Shown: in pieces, positions 39,853 through 49,109 of the stretch
Position numbering within the stretch: position 1 is the stretch's first letter
How the letters are laid out: every line of letters begins with the position of its first letter
DNA from: DRPG01 sp964655065
Lineage (GTDB): Bacteria; Myxococcota_A; UBA796; GCA-2862545
Assembly: GCA_964655065.1 (NCBI GenBank)
Contig: CAZZLC010000010.1
Coordinates: 106,422 to 170,421 of the forward strand
DNA length: 64,000 bases
Direction of reading: 5' to 3'
Position numbers and translations under genes: made by a program
Notes under the pieces: model-generated
Told to the model about the DNA's origin: nothing
Seen by the model: the letters and a program-made list of their open reading frames with translations, nothing else
Database searches by the model: none

Positions 39853-41706
39853 TCAGGGGTCGATGGGCAATGCCAGGGGTTGGTCGGGCGGACCAACGTC
39901 GCTCTCCCGGGGCGCGATGGTCGCGCGCGGGGGCGGGGCCTGCCGCGAGTACTCCTCGTCGTCGTCCCAGCCGTCGTCGAAGCCCTCCGGCGGGGTGTAG
40001 CGCCCGAGCGCAGACTCGGTCATCTCGGACGTTGGAAGCCAGTAGCCCTCGACCCAGTCACTGCCGTCGAACCAACCGGGAATCCACTCCTGGCCGGAAC
40101 GCTCCTCGGTGGGCAGCCAGTATCCGCCGTGGAAGATGCCGTCCTGATCGTAGAAGGCGCTGACCCAGACGTAGCCGACCCGGTACTCGGGTCGCCAGAA
40201 GCCGTCGACGTAGGTCTCGCCGTCCCAGAACCCGGGCTCCCAGACGTACCCCTCCGGCGCGTCACCGGTGGGGATCCAGTGGCCGCGAACGTAGCTGCCG
40301 TCATCGAGGTAGTAGCCCTCGACCCACTGCCACTCGGCTCGGGCCTCGGTGCGGTAGTAGCCCTCGACGTAGACGTCGTCTTCCCACCAGCCGGGCACGT
40401 ACGTGTAGCCAACCGGCGCGGTGCGGACGGGGCGCCAGAAACCGGGGTGCCAGTAGCCCCACGAGTAGAAGCCGGGGACCCAGGTCCACCCCGCCCGGAC
40501 CGGCGGCACCCAGGCCACCCCCCACGGGTCGACGGCAAAGCCGAAGCCCACCACCGCCACGGTGCTGTACCGATAGCGGTACCACGGGTGGCAGTACCAG
40601 CGCGTGTAGTAGGGACGATAGCTCCATCGACGAGGCAGCGGACGCGCCCCCACGCGGCGAACCACCCGGTAGTTCGGACGCGCGTAGCGCACGTCACGGT
40701 AGCTGCGGTGCGGCGGACGGTAGACGCGTCCCGCCGACGATCGAACGTTGCGGTTGTAGGGCCGGAGTGTCGAGTGCGGTCGCGTACCCACGTCACGTCG
40801 ACGGTACTGACGGCCACTCACCCGGGCCCTCGTGACGGTGCCCCCGGACCGGGATCGATTGATCGACGGCTGGCCCCCGCGACCTGCGCGGTTCGTCCGG
40901 GTCGCGCCGGAGGTGCGCTGCCGGGAGCCCTGGCGGGACGAGGGCGGCCGATTTCCGGGGTTCCGTGGCGCCGTCGTGGTCCGACTGGAACGTGTCGGTT
41001 CGATGCGGGAGCTGGGCGCCCGGTTGTTGCGGGAACTGCTGGACGGGCGCGCGGTCGAGGAGCGCGTTCGAGTCGAGGAGCTCCGAGTCGTCGACCGACG
41101 ATCCGGTGCCGCGGTGGACCGACTCGACGAAGACCGGCTGGAGGTCGATGGACGTTCGTTCGGCCGCGAGTCTGGCTGCCGGGTCCGCGTGGGCTGGGAG
41201 CTCCGGGTCGACGGGCTGGTGGCCCGAGAGCGGCTGGACGATGGCTTCGGCGACGTCGTGGCCCGAGAGCGACTCGACGAGGACCGACTCGGCGAACTCG
41301 TGGTCCGGGAGCGGCTCGACGACGGCTTCGACGACCTCGTGGTCCTCGAGCGACTCGACGGGCTCGTGGCCCGTGACCGGCTCGACGAATACGACCGCGA
41401 CCGGCTCGTGCTCGAGCGGCTCGACGACGATCGGGAGCGGCTCGCGCTCGAGCGGCTCGACGACGATCGAGAGCGGCTCGCGCTCGAACGGCTCGACGAC
41501 GGACGCGAGCGGCTGGCACTGGAGCGGCTCGACGAGGAGCGCGATCGGCTCGCGCTCGACCGACTGCGACTCGACGGGGCCAACGCGATGCTGTACGCGC
41601 TCGTCGACGCCTGGCGGGCGCTCTGCGACGTTCGGTCCGGTGCGGCATCGGCGGTGTCGACGACGACCCCGCCGAACAACACCGCAAAGATTATGGTCCA
41701 CGGCAT
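39853..41706 (-). CDS. Secreted Ser/Arg-repeat protein with WVPGYW-type C-terminal repeats
   Basis: A 617-residue exported protein. A signal peptide (about residues 1-22, ending ADAA) is followed by roughly 240 residues made almost only of Ser, Arg, Thr and Pro, starting with tandem 12-residue units of the SSASRSRSSSSR type and continuing in irregular SR/TR/PR stretches. A basic Tyr/Arg-rich bridge (about 310-390) and an aromatic C-terminal half follow. The latter holds about eight copies of a Trp/Tyr-Gly motif (WTWVPGFY, YTYVPGWW, YVWEPGFW, QEWIPGWF), as in WXXGXW repeat proteins of the envelope. The plus-strand frame opposite is open only because of the codon pattern. Function unknown; probably surface- or peptidoglycan-associated. 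Confidence 0.78.
   Translation of the reverse strand: MPWTIIFAVLFGGVVVDTADAAPDRTSQSARQASTSAYSIALAPSSRSRSSASRSRSSSSRSSASRSRPSSSRSSASRSRSSSSRSSASRSRSSSSRSSTSRSRSYSSSRSRATSPSSRSRTTRSSKPSSSRSRTTSSPSRSSSSRSRATTSPKPSSSRSRATSPSTRSSQPTRTRQPDSRPNERPSTSSRSSSSRSTAAPDRRSTTRSSSTRTRSSTARPSSSSRNNRAPSSRIEPTRSSRTTTAPRNPGNRPPSSRQGSRQRTSGATRTNRAGRGGQPSINRSRSGGTVTRARVSGRQYRRRDVGTRPHSTLRPYNRNVRSSAGRVYRPPHRSYRDVRYARPNYRVVRRVGARPLPRRWSYRPYYTRWYCHPWYRYRYSTVAVVGFGFAVDPWGVAWVPPVRAGWTWVPGFYSWGYWHPGFWRPVRTAPVGYTYVPGWWEDDVYVEGYYRTEARAEWQWVEGYYLDDGSYVRGHWIPTGDAPEGYVWEPGFWDGETYVDGFWRPEYRVGYVWVSAFYDQDGIFHGGYWLPTEERSGQEWIPGWFDGSDWVEGYWLPTSEMTESALGRYTPPEGFDDGWDDDEEYSRQAPPPRATIAPRESDVGPPDQPLALPIDP
41375..41557 (-). repeat. 36-bp tandem repeats encoding Ser/Arg units
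   Basis: Near-identical units begin at 41414, 41450, 41486 and 41522, exactly 36 bp apart, with a related 39-bp unit at 41375. Each encodes 12 residues. They lie inside the Ser/Arg-repeat gene and keep its frame. Confidence 0.85.
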
Positions 41707-41789
41707 GAGGGCCTCCCGATCCTGGGACGTCGACGATTGTGGAATATTCGAAGTCCCTCGTCATTCGGCGCCGTAACGAGCCCCCGAGC

Positions 41790-42494
41790 TCACCCGGGGC
41801 CGCGATCGGAAGTGGCGCCGGCGGGTCTGGCGACCCGACCGGCCAGCCGGCGGAAGTGGTCCCTCGCATCGTCGACGCGACCCGTCTTGAGGTAGACGCG
41901 AGCGCCACTCTCGCCGACGGCGATCGGCGTGGGCGTCCCGCCGGGGACGCGGATCCATCCGCCCCGACCCAGCACCGCCCCCGAGGGCCCGTCCCAGCGC
42001 AGCGACCCCTCGAGCACCAGGAGCTCGAGGCCGCCGGGCGGAGCCAGCGCCGGTACGGTGTCGGACGGCGCCCACCGGTCGATCCGGACGCGCTCGCCAG
42101 GCCGATCGACCACCCGTCCCGATGCGTCACGGATCCTCACGGTTTCCTGATCGTCGAGGTCCATCTGCCACAGCTTCACGAACAGTACGCAGCCATCGGG
42201 GGCGCGCGGGGTGTGGCGGCTTCCCGGGGGATTCCGCACGTAGGTGCCGACCGGGTACTCGCCGTGCTCGTCGGCGAAGGTCCCCTCGAGGACGTAGAAC
42301 TCCTCGCCGCCACCGTGGGTGTGCGCCGAGAACGCGCTGCCGGGCTCGTAGCGAACAATCGACGTGGCCCGCGCAACCTCGTCGCCGATCCGGTCGAGGC
42401 GCCGCCGCACCACCCCGGGCATTGGTGAGTCGACCCACGGCAGCTCGTCGGTCGCGAGCACCACGGACTCGCGGAAGTCGGCTCGAATCAACAC
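41790..42494 (-). CDS. Double cupin protein of the ChrR type
   Basis: A 234-residue protein with two cupin barrels. The first has a complete metal site, His58, His60 and Glu64 in HTHGGGEEFYVLEG, plus His94 in PPGSRHTP. The second (about 130-215) lacks the histidines. The arrangement resembles the C-terminal domain of ChrR anti-sigma factors and related stand-alone cupins, but the zinc-binding anti-sigma N-terminal domain is missing, so a regulatory role is not implied. The GTG has AGGAGG six bases upstream. It lies 83 bp upstream of the Ser/Arg-repeat gene on the same strand. Confidence 0.8.
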   Translation of the reverse strand: MLIRADFRESVVLATDELPWVDSPMPGVVRRRLDRIGDEVARATSIVRYEPGSAFSAHTHGGGEEFYVLEGTFADEHGEYPVGTYVRNPPGSRHTPRAPDGCVLFVKLWQMDLDDQETVRIRDASGRVVDRPGERVRIDRWAPSDTVPALAPPGGLELLVLEGSLRWDGPSGAVLGRGGWIRVPGGTPTPIAVGESGARVYLKTGRVDDARDHFRRLAGRVARPAGATSDRGPG

Positions 42495-42650
42495 GCGGCC
42501 TCCTGGCGTCGAGCCCCGTATCGCCACGGCGCTGACCCCGATGTCGCGGTTCGCCCGCCGGCCCGATCTCCGACCTTCACGACAAGCGGGTTCTCGGGCT
42601 GGCACGACATTCGCTTACGACCTGGGTGACCCGCGAGAAGGAGCAACCCG

Positions 42651-44660
42651 ATGCGTCCTTGGACAATGCTGCCCGTGCTGGCTGGCCTGCTGGCCTGTTC
42701 CACCGAAGAGGATCCACACGACGACCCACCGCCCGCCGTGGAGACGCTGTCCGCGGCCCTGACGCGCTTCGACGACTGCGAGGACCTGGGAGCCTACGTA
42801 GCAGACGCGTGGCTCGAGACCCTGATCGGCCACGGGGGCTACGCGTACCCCGCCGTCGACTTCGGCGCCGAGGCCGACGACAGCGCCACGGAACGGGGAA
42901 CCGGGCCCTCCGACTACAGCCAGACGAACACCCAGGAAGAAGGGGTCGACGAGCCCGACATCGTCAAGACCGACGGCAACCACGTCTACGTGCTTCAGCA
43001 AGCTCGACCCGAGCTCACGATCGTGAAGAGCTGGCCCATCGAGGAGTCCGCGGTTCTCGGGCGCGTCGCCATCGACGGCTACCCGATGTCGATGTTCCTG
43101 GACGGTGACCGCATCGCGGTGTTCTCGCAGATCTGGGCCGAGTACGACGAACGGACCGGCCAGCGGGAGGGTTCGCCCTACCGGGACGGCTTCGCCACCC
43201 GCGTCACCCTCGTCGACATCACCGATCGTGCCAACCCCGTCGTCGAGCGCACTCTCGACGTCGATGGCTGGATGACCTCGGCCCGCCTCCTCGGCGACGA
43301 CCTCTACTTGGTGATGCAGACCAGCGCCTGGCTCCCCTACGAGCTGTGGGACGAGGCCTGGCGGGTCCAGGAGGGACTGCCGCCCTATCCGTGGAACGGC
43401 GGCCAGGCCGAGCAGGCGGCGTGGCGCCAGCTGGCTCGTGCCCGGCTCCGCCCCGTGGTCGAGCGCTTCGTCGACGAGACCCCGATCGACCAGATCCTGC
43501 CGCGCCAGTACCAGACGTTGCCCGGCCAGGACATCACACCCGCCTCGCTGCTCGGCTGCGCCGACGTGTACCGGCCCGAGGGACTGTCCGAGCCGTCGGT
43601 GCTCACGATGTCGCACCTGGACCTGTCGGCCGACGAGGGACTGCTGACGGCGACCGGCCTGATGGCGAATGGGTGGACGGTCTACGCGAGCCAGAGCAAC
43701 CTCTACGTCGCCCAGACCTCGAACTGGTGGTGGTGGGGCTGGGGCCCCATCGACGCCACCACGCACCTGCACCGCTTCTCGCTCGAAGGCGGGGACTCGA
43801 CCTACCGCGGCTCGGGTCAGGTCGACGGCTGGCTTTGGGACCAGTTCGCGATGAGCGAGCACGACGGCCACCTGCGCGTCGCCACCACCGACGGGTGGAA
43901 CGAGACTCGGGAGCCCGGCAACAACCTCTTCGTGCTCGACGGCGACCTCGAGGTGGTCGGGCAGGTCACCGGCTTCGCCCGCGGCGAGTCGATCTACGCC
44001 GCTCGCTTCATGGGCGACGAGGGCTACGTGGTCACCTTCCGGCAGATCGATCCCCTGTTCACCTTCGACCTCTCCGACCCCACCAACCCGCTGCTGATGG
44101 GCGAGCTCGAGATGCCTGGGTTCTCGTCGTACCTTCACCCCTACGGTGAGGACCGCCTCATCGGCGTCGGGATGGACGGCGACGAAGAGGGGCGCGTGTT
44201 CGGGCTGTCGATCAACCTGTTCGACGTCTCCGACCTCACGAATCCCCTGCGCATCGACCAGGTGGTGGTCAACTCCGACGACTGGACGTGGTCCGAGTCG
44301 CTGTGGAACCACCTGGCGTTCACGATGCACCGCGACGTCCTGAGCCTTCCCGTCTACACCTGGACCAACAACAAGGGCTTCTCGGGTATGCTCTCCGTCG
44401 CCGTCAGCGAGAACACGCTCACCGAGCTCGGTCGGGTGGGGCACGCCGACCTCGTCGCGGACAGCGAGTGCCTGTACACCTGGGAGTACAGTGATGGCTC
44501 GTGCCCGAGCGACTGGTGGTACGCGTCGATGCGGCGCAGCGTCGTCATCGAGGACAACCTGTTCTCGATCAGCGACTACGGCGTGAAGATCACGGACCTC
44601 GACGACCCGTCGGTCGAGCATGCCCGTGTGCTCTTCCATCCCCTGGTCACCACGCCCTGA
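42651..44660 (+). CDS. Beta-propeller lipoprotein
   Basis: A 669-residue protein of the secreted beta-propeller family (Beta_propel). The signal peptide ends in the lipobox LLAC (AGLLACSTE). The family marker SQTNTQEEGVDEPDIVKTDG starts the propeller near residue 88. Several blades have the form VTLVDITDRANPVVERTLDVDGWMTSARLLGDDLYLVMQ. The middle has the odd run NWWWWGWG near residue 360. No catalytic residues are known for the family; it is likely a surface binding or scaffold protein. The ATG follows GAAGGAG. A strong hairpin ends the gene. Confidence 0.86.
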   Translation: MRPWTMLPVLAGLLACSTEEDPHDDPPPAVETLSAALTRFDDCEDLGAYVADAWLETLIGHGGYAYPAVDFGAEADDSATERGTGPSDYSQTNTQEEGVDEPDIVKTDGNHVYVLQQARPELTIVKSWPIEESAVLGRVAIDGYPMSMFLDGDRIAVFSQIWAEYDERTGQREGSPYRDGFATRVTLVDITDRANPVVERTLDVDGWMTSARLLGDDLYLVMQTSAWLPYELWDEAWRVQEGLPPYPWNGGQAEQAAWRQLARARLRPVVERFVDETPIDQILPRQYQTLPGQDITPASLLGCADVYRPEGLSEPSVLTMSHLDLSADEGLLTATGLMANGWTVYASQSNLYVAQTSNWWWWGWGPIDATTHLHRFSLEGGDSTYRGSGQVDGWLWDQFAMSEHDGHLRVATTDGWNETREPGNNLFVLDGDLEVVGQVTGFARGESIYAARFMGDEGYVVTFRQIDPLFTFDLSDPTNPLLMGELEMPGFSSYLHPYGEDRLIGVGMDGDEEGRVFGLSINLFDVSDLTNPLRIDQVVVNSDDWTWSESLWNHLAFTMHRDVLSLPVYTWTNNKGFSGMLSVAVSENTLTELGRVGHADLVADSECLYTWEYSDGSCPSDWWYASMRRSVVIEDNLFSISDYGVKITDLDDPSVEHARVLFHPLVTTP

Positions 44661-44695
44661 CCGAAATCGAGCCAGACGGAATCGAGACCCTGACC

Positions 44696-44728
44696 AAAGA
44701 CCCCTCGGTGCCACACCGTGGGGTCTTT
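44696..44728. terminator. Strong terminator after the beta-propeller gene
   Basis: AAAGACCCC-T-CGGTG pairs with CACCG-T-GGGGTCTTT around a CCA loop: 14 base pairs with one T-T mismatch. The A and T ends make it useful in both directions, which fits the convergent gene beginning five bases further on. Confidence 0.85.
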
Positions 44729-44732
44729 ACGT

Positions 44733-44960
44733 TCACCAATAGGAGGGGCCCCGGTGCTGCCGCGCCGCCAGGACGAGGCCGAACAGACTGGCGCTGCCCA
44801 CTACGACCCCGAAGCCGACGAAGGCGCCGAGAAGCAGGCTGGGTACGAGCTGGCCGAGTGCTGCCGCGTAGCCGAGCCCGGCCGCGCCGAGCACCAGCAG
44901 TAGCTGCAGCACCAATCCCGTCACCAGGCGGATGAACATCGCGTCGTGGTCGACAACCAT
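44733..44960 (-). CDS. Small two-helix membrane protein
   Basis: A 75-residue protein with two hydrophobic helices (LVTGLVLQLLLVLGAAGLGYAA and SLLLGAFVGFGVVVGSASLFGL) joined by a short loop, and a basic tail. The ATG at 44960 gives a short hydrophilic N-terminus and has GGGAG upstream; the frame is open to 45065, but that extension is Arg-rich. No family recognised. It may resemble small AtpZ/AtpI-like envelope proteins only in size. Confidence 0.55.
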   Translation of the reverse strand: MVVDHDAMFIRLVTGLVLQLLLVLGAAGLGYAAALGQLVPSLLLGAFVGFGVVVGSASLFGLVLAARQHRGPSYW

Positions 44961-45172
44961 TGGCACCAACTCCCTTGCCAAGACTAGCCACCGAAACACC
45001 GTCCGAGTCCAGCCCCGACGTCGCCGAATGTCACGAGTCGCCGCCGAACCTCCCCGGTTGGGCAAGGACGCCGGCTGCGAGGCATAGTTCGTGTCATCGC
45101 GCGATCACGTGAACTTTTCGCTCATCGCCCCGCCGTCGAGAGGACTGCCGATCCCCCCCGGCGCGGCGGGCA

Positions 45173-46966
45173 TCAGATGCCGCTGCGCGCCGACGCACCG
45201 CCGGGCCACACGAAGACCACCCCCCCACGCAGCCGCGGTGCGGTGAACACCAGGTCGAGGTGCAGGTCGGCGTCGAGGCGGCCGAACCCGACCTCGAAGC
45301 CGAGACGCTGACGCACGCCCTCGACGGGGTCCGATATGAACCGCCAGTCGTCCTCGAGCGACACCAGATTCTCCCTGGCGAGCGGGCCGTAGAAGAAGTG
45401 GACCGCGCCCGGGGCCGTGCCGTCGCCCCCTTCGTTGAAGATGCTCGGCGCTCCGATGGCCAGGTCGACAAAACCGTCACCATCGTGGTCGGCGGACGCC
45501 ATGCGCTCGCCCAGCCCCTGGTCACCGAGCCCCACGATGAGCACGGGGGCGGTCTCGACGGAGATCTCGTCGACGATGCGGGAGGTGAGCGCGACCACCG
45601 CGCCAGTGCGGCGCTCGTAGGCGGGAATCCCGAGGACCAGGTCCGCACGGCCATCCGCGTCGACGTCCGACATCAGCGCCGACTCCACGATGCGCCAGGT
45701 CGCCGGCAGCGCGATGCGCGCCGTAGCCACGTCTTCGATGGCGTGGGTGCCGGTGCGGGGGGGATCTTCGACGATCCACACCGCGTTCTGATCGAACACG
45801 TCGGGCAGTCCGCCGATGACGAGGTCCAGGTCGCCGTCGCCGTTGACGTCGAGGGCCTCGACCATGTACCCGAGAGCCTCTCCGGGTCGGCCCTCGATGA
45901 CGGCCCCCCGCTCGCCGATGGAGATGGCGTCCGGTGCGGGGTCCGAGGGGATCAGGTGTACGCGCCCGCTGCGGTTGGCCGCGAGCGCGGTCCCGAGCAC
46001 GAGCGTGCCGTCCCGGAGCGCGCCGACCTGCGGATCGAGCCGCGACGAGGCTGGCGCCTGGACGGTCAAGGACACGACGTCGGCGAGCTCCACGATGCCG
46101 GCCGCGACGCCACCGGGGATCAGGGCCGCCAGGTCTACCGTTCCGTCACGAAGAGTGACAACGACCTCTCCCAGACCGTCGCCATCGAGGTCCGGGGTCT
46201 CCACCAGTCCCCGGGGGAGGCCGGGCAGCCGGATGGCGGTTCGGGGGGCCCTCACACCGTCGATGGGGCCGTCGTAGATCAAGAGCTCGCCCAAGCCCTG
46301 ATCGTCGATGGCCGTGACCACGAGGTCGTCCCTGAGATCACCGGTGACGTCGCCAGGCAGGGCGAGTCCTGCACCGAACTCAGTGTACCCCTTGGGCGCC
46401 TCGACACGCACTGGAGCGTCGGCGACATCGTCGATCCCGATGGGGGCGCAGTCGCTCACTCCGTCACAGTCGTCTTCGACGCCGTTGCCGCACACCGGCT
46501 CCAGGCCGGGGGAGCGGAAGGGGTCGTTGTCGTCGCAGTCGCCGGTGCAGGGGGTGAAGCCGTCGCCGTCGAAGTCGAGGGGCACCACGGCCGCGCTCGT
46601 GTCGTCACAGTCGTCGCCGCCGTAGCCTTGCGCCTCGAAGCCGTCGAAGTCGGCATCGAAGTCGCTCCACCCGTCACAGTTCTGGTCGAACCCGTCGTAG
46701 GGGACCTCGACTGCGCCAGGGTTCACGTCGGCTCGTAGGTCGTTGCAGTCGGCCCCTCCGGCCAGCTCGCTGTCGAAGCCGTCGCCGTCGACATCCGAGA
46801 GGTCCTCACCGTCGCAGTCCTGATCGATGCCGTCGTAGGGGAGCTCCTCGGAGCCGGGAAAGGCATCGGCGTCGTTGTCGTTGCAGTCCTCCGGCTCGAC
46901 GAAGCCATCGCCGTCGAAGTCCTCGGTCACGCAGGACGCCACGATCAGGATCCAGCCAATGCGCAT
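45173..46966 (-). CDS. Lipoprotein with MopE-like metal-binding repeats and FG-GAP repeats
   Basis: A 597-residue exported protein. A short signal sequence ends at ASC (WILIVASC). Residues 14-175 contain four to five putative metal-binding repeats of the MopE type: DGDGFVEPEDCNDNDADAFPG, PYDGIDQDCDGEDLSDVDGD and similar, with paired cysteines and Asp-rich loops likely to bind calcium. The rest (about 190-590) is a series of FG-GAP/VCBS-like units such as DVNGDGDLDLVIGGL and DHDGDGFVDLAIGAPS, expected to form an integrin-like beta-propeller. Together these suggest an adhesive, calcium-stabilised surface protein. The start is divergent from hflK. Confidence 0.85.
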   Translation of the reverse strand: MRIGWILIVASCVTEDFDGDGFVEPEDCNDNDADAFPGSEELPYDGIDQDCDGEDLSDVDGDGFDSELAGGADCNDLRADVNPGAVEVPYDGFDQNCDGWSDFDADFDGFEAQGYGGDDCDDTSAAVVPLDFDGDGFTPCTGDCDDNDPFRSPGLEPVCGNGVEDDCDGVSDCAPIGIDDVADAPVRVEAPKGYTEFGAGLALPGDVTGDLRDDLVVTAIDDQGLGELLIYDGPIDGVRAPRTAIRLPGLPRGLVETPDLDGDGLGEVVVTLRDGTVDLAALIPGGVAAGIVELADVVSLTVQAPASSRLDPQVGALRDGTLVLGTALAANRSGRVHLIPSDPAPDAISIGERGAVIEGRPGEALGYMVEALDVNGDGDLDLVIGGLPDVFDQNAVWIVEDPPRTGTHAIEDVATARIALPATWRIVESALMSDVDADGRADLVLGIPAYERRTGAVVALTSRIVDEISVETAPVLIVGLGDQGLGERMASADHDGDGFVDLAIGAPSIFNEGGDGTAPGAVHFFYGPLARENLVSLEDDWRFISDPVEGVRQRLGFEVGFGRLDADLHLDLVFTAPRLRGGVVFVWPGGASARSGI

Positions 46967-47093
46967 GGGCGCACTGTACTTCTTGGTCGACCGACTGTCC
47001 TCCGGTTTCCCACCCGATCGGGCAGTGGTCGTGCAATGGCGAGTGCGCAGTTACGTACCAGACCCCGAACCAGCTCACGAAAAGGACGGCGAC

Positions 47094-48068
47094 GTGGCCA
47101 GAAACGTCATCAACTTCGACCCGCGACGACCGAGCGCCGGTGCGGTGAGCACCTTGATCCTCGCGATCGTGGCGCTCCTCCTGGTCGGAGTCGCGAGCTC
47201 GGCAGCGTTCACCATCGAGCCGGAGGAGCAGGGCGTCATCCTCCGCTTCGGCAAGATGGTGCGCGTGGCGGAGCCCGGGCTCAACTTCAAGCTTCCCTAC
47301 CCGGTCGAGTCGGTCTACAAGGTGCCCACGCGGCGTCAGCTCAAGGAGGAGTTCGGCTTCCGGACCGTCCGGGCCGACCGCCGGACCGAATATGACACGA
47401 GAGGTTCCTACGAAGACGAGAAGCTCATGCTCACCGGCGATCTCAACGTCGCGAGCGTCGAGTGGATCACGCAGTACCTCGTGAACGACCCCTACAAGTA
47501 CCTCTTCAAGGTGCGCAACGTGCAGTCCACGTTCCGTGACCTCAACGAGGCCGTAATGCGCGAGATCATCGGTGACCGCAGCGTCACCGAGGTGCTCACC
47601 ATCGGCCGGGAGGAGATCGAGGACCTCGCCGAGCAGATGCTCCAGCAGAAGGTCGACGAGTACGAGATGGGCGTGAGAATCGATCAGGTCGTGCTCCAGA
47701 ACGTCAACCCGCCCGACGCGGTGAAGTCCAGCTTCGACGAGGTCAACCAGGCCCAACAGGAGCGTGAGCGGCTCATCAACGAGGCCAAGACCGAGTTCAA
47801 CAAGATCATCCCGGCCGCGCGAGGCCAGGCCGAGGAGGTTCTCGCGCAGGCCAATGGGTACGCGACGGAGCGCGTGAACGTGGCCGAAGGTGAGGCCGCC
47901 GCCTTCACCAAGCTGCGGGAGGCCTACGAGCGGGCCCCCGAGGTGACGCGGCAGCGCATCTACCTCGAGACCATGGCCGACATCTACCCCAAGGCGAAAC
48001 AGAAGATCGTGTTGAGCGACAGCGCCAAGGGCGTGCTCCCGTTGCTCCAGCTCGACGGAGGCAAGTGA
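47094..48068 (+). CDS. hflK: SPFH protease modulator HflK
   Basis: A 324-residue membrane protein with an N-terminal helix (LILAIVALLLVGVASSAAF) and an SPFH/band 7 domain (EPEEQGVILRFGKMVRVAEPGLNFKLPYPVESVY), then a coiled coil (about residues 200-270, with EAEEVLAQANGYATERVNVAEGEA-type repeats). With HflC it forms cages around FtsH and modulates degradation of membrane proteins. It lacks the Gly-rich N-terminal tail of enterobacterial HflK. Start GTG at 47094 with AGGA upstream; the longer frame crosses the divergent gene's promoter. Confidence 0.92.
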   Translation: MARNVINFDPRRPSAGAVSTLILAIVALLLVGVASSAAFTIEPEEQGVILRFGKMVRVAEPGLNFKLPYPVESVYKVPTRRQLKEEFGFRTVRADRRTEYDTRGSYEDEKLMLTGDLNVASVEWITQYLVNDPYKYLFKVRNVQSTFRDLNEAVMREIIGDRSVTEVLTIGREEIEDLAEQMLQQKVDEYEMGVRIDQVVLQNVNPPDAVKSSFDEVNQAQQERERLINEAKTEFNKIIPAARGQAEEVLAQANGYATERVNVAEGEAAAFTKLREAYERAPEVTRQRIYLETMADIYPKAKQKIVLSDSAKGVLPLLQLDGGK

Positions 48069-49033
48069 TGCGCGCCTCGATCATTGGAATCCTGGTGCTC
48101 CTGGGCGTCGGAATCTTCCTCTTCACCCAGGCCACCTTCGTGGTGACCGAGACCGACCAGGTCGTGGTCACCCAGTTCGGTAAGCCGGTCGGCCAAGCCA
48201 TCAGCGAGCCCGGTCTCCACCTGCGCGTGCCCTTCGTGCAGCGCGTGAACCGGTTCGAGAAGCGCTTCCTCGAGTGGGACGGTGAGCGCAACCAGCTGCC
48301 CACCAGCGACAAGCGCTTCGTGTTCGTCGACACCTATGCGCGGTGGCGCATCTCCGACCCCCTGCGGTTCTTCGAGCGCCTCGGCGACGAGACCGGAGCC
48401 CAGGGTCGACTCGACGACATCCTCGACGGCGAGACCCGCAACGTCATCGCCCGGCACAACCTCATCGAGGTCGTACGCACGTCGGGCCGCGAGTTCGCCA
48501 TCGACGACGAGGACTCCGGGGGCCTTTCGGCCGGCATCGAGACCGAGAGCAACCTCGAGGAGCGGGACTTCCAGGTCGACGTGGGGCGTCAGCAGCTGGC
48601 CCAGATGGTGCTCGAGGCGAGCCAGCAGCGCACGGCCGAGCTCGGCGTCGAGATCCTCGACTTCCAGTTCAAGCGCATCAACTACGTCCAGACGGTTCAA
48701 GCCGAGGTGTTCCAGCGCATGATCTCGGAGCGCAAGCGCATCGCCGAGCAGTTCCGGTCCGAGGGCAAGGGCGAGGCCGCGCGCATCAACGGTGAGAAGG
48801 AGCGCGAGCTCAAGCGCATCACCTCCGAGGCCGAGCGCGAGGCCAAGCAGATCCGAGGCGAGGCCGACGCCAAGGCCGCCGACATCTACGCCGAGGCCTA
48901 CAACGCGAACCCCCGGTTCTACCGGTTCATGAAGTCGATGGAGACGCTGCAGGACACCATCGACAGCGAGACCGTGCTGTTGCTCGGTACCGATGCCGAG
49001 ATGCTCCAGTACCTCGAGGACGCCTCGCCCTGA
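48068..49033 (+). CDS. hflC: SPFH protease modulator HflC
   Basis: A 321-residue partner of HflK. The N-terminal membrane helix (ASIIGILVLLGVGIFLFT) is followed by an SPFH domain (VVTETDQVVVTQFGKPVG, PGLHLRVPFVQRVNRFEKRFLEWDG) and a charged coiled coil (RISERKRIAEQFRSEGKGEA type, about 215-275). The ATG overlaps the hflK stop (TGATG), so the two are translated as a pair. Ending YRFMKSMETLQ is typical of HflC. Confidence 0.94.
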   Translation: MRASIIGILVLLGVGIFLFTQATFVVTETDQVVVTQFGKPVGQAISEPGLHLRVPFVQRVNRFEKRFLEWDGERNQLPTSDKRFVFVDTYARWRISDPLRFFERLGDETGAQGRLDDILDGETRNVIARHNLIEVVRTSGREFAIDDEDSGGLSAGIETESNLEERDFQVDVGRQQLAQMVLEASQQRTAELGVEILDFQFKRINYVQTVQAEVFQRMISERKRIAEQFRSEGKGEAARINGEKERELKRITSEAEREAKQIRGEADAKAADIYAEAYNANPRFYRFMKSMETLQDTIDSETVLLLGTDAEMLQYLEDASP

Positions 49034-49109
49034 CGGGCAGGCGTTCCGGGAGTCGCAGCAGAGACGAAGTCCCTCGCATCCCGGGGCCGGAGTCCGGTAC
49101 GCTGGTCGC

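Noticed and set aside
41375..41557. CRISPR-like periodic repeats.
   Set aside because: The 36-bp units are directly adjacent with no spacers and keep a coding frame.
41376..41600. Homology of the Ser/Arg region to eukaryotic splicing factors.
   Set aside because: Low-complexity similarity only; the protein is exported and has no RNA-recognition domain.
40832..41776. A plus-strand frame rich in Glu, Arg, Leu and Asp opposite the Ser/Arg repeats.
   Set aside because: It mirrors the repeat codons. The minus frame has a signal peptide and aromatic repeats that extend well beyond the repeat area.
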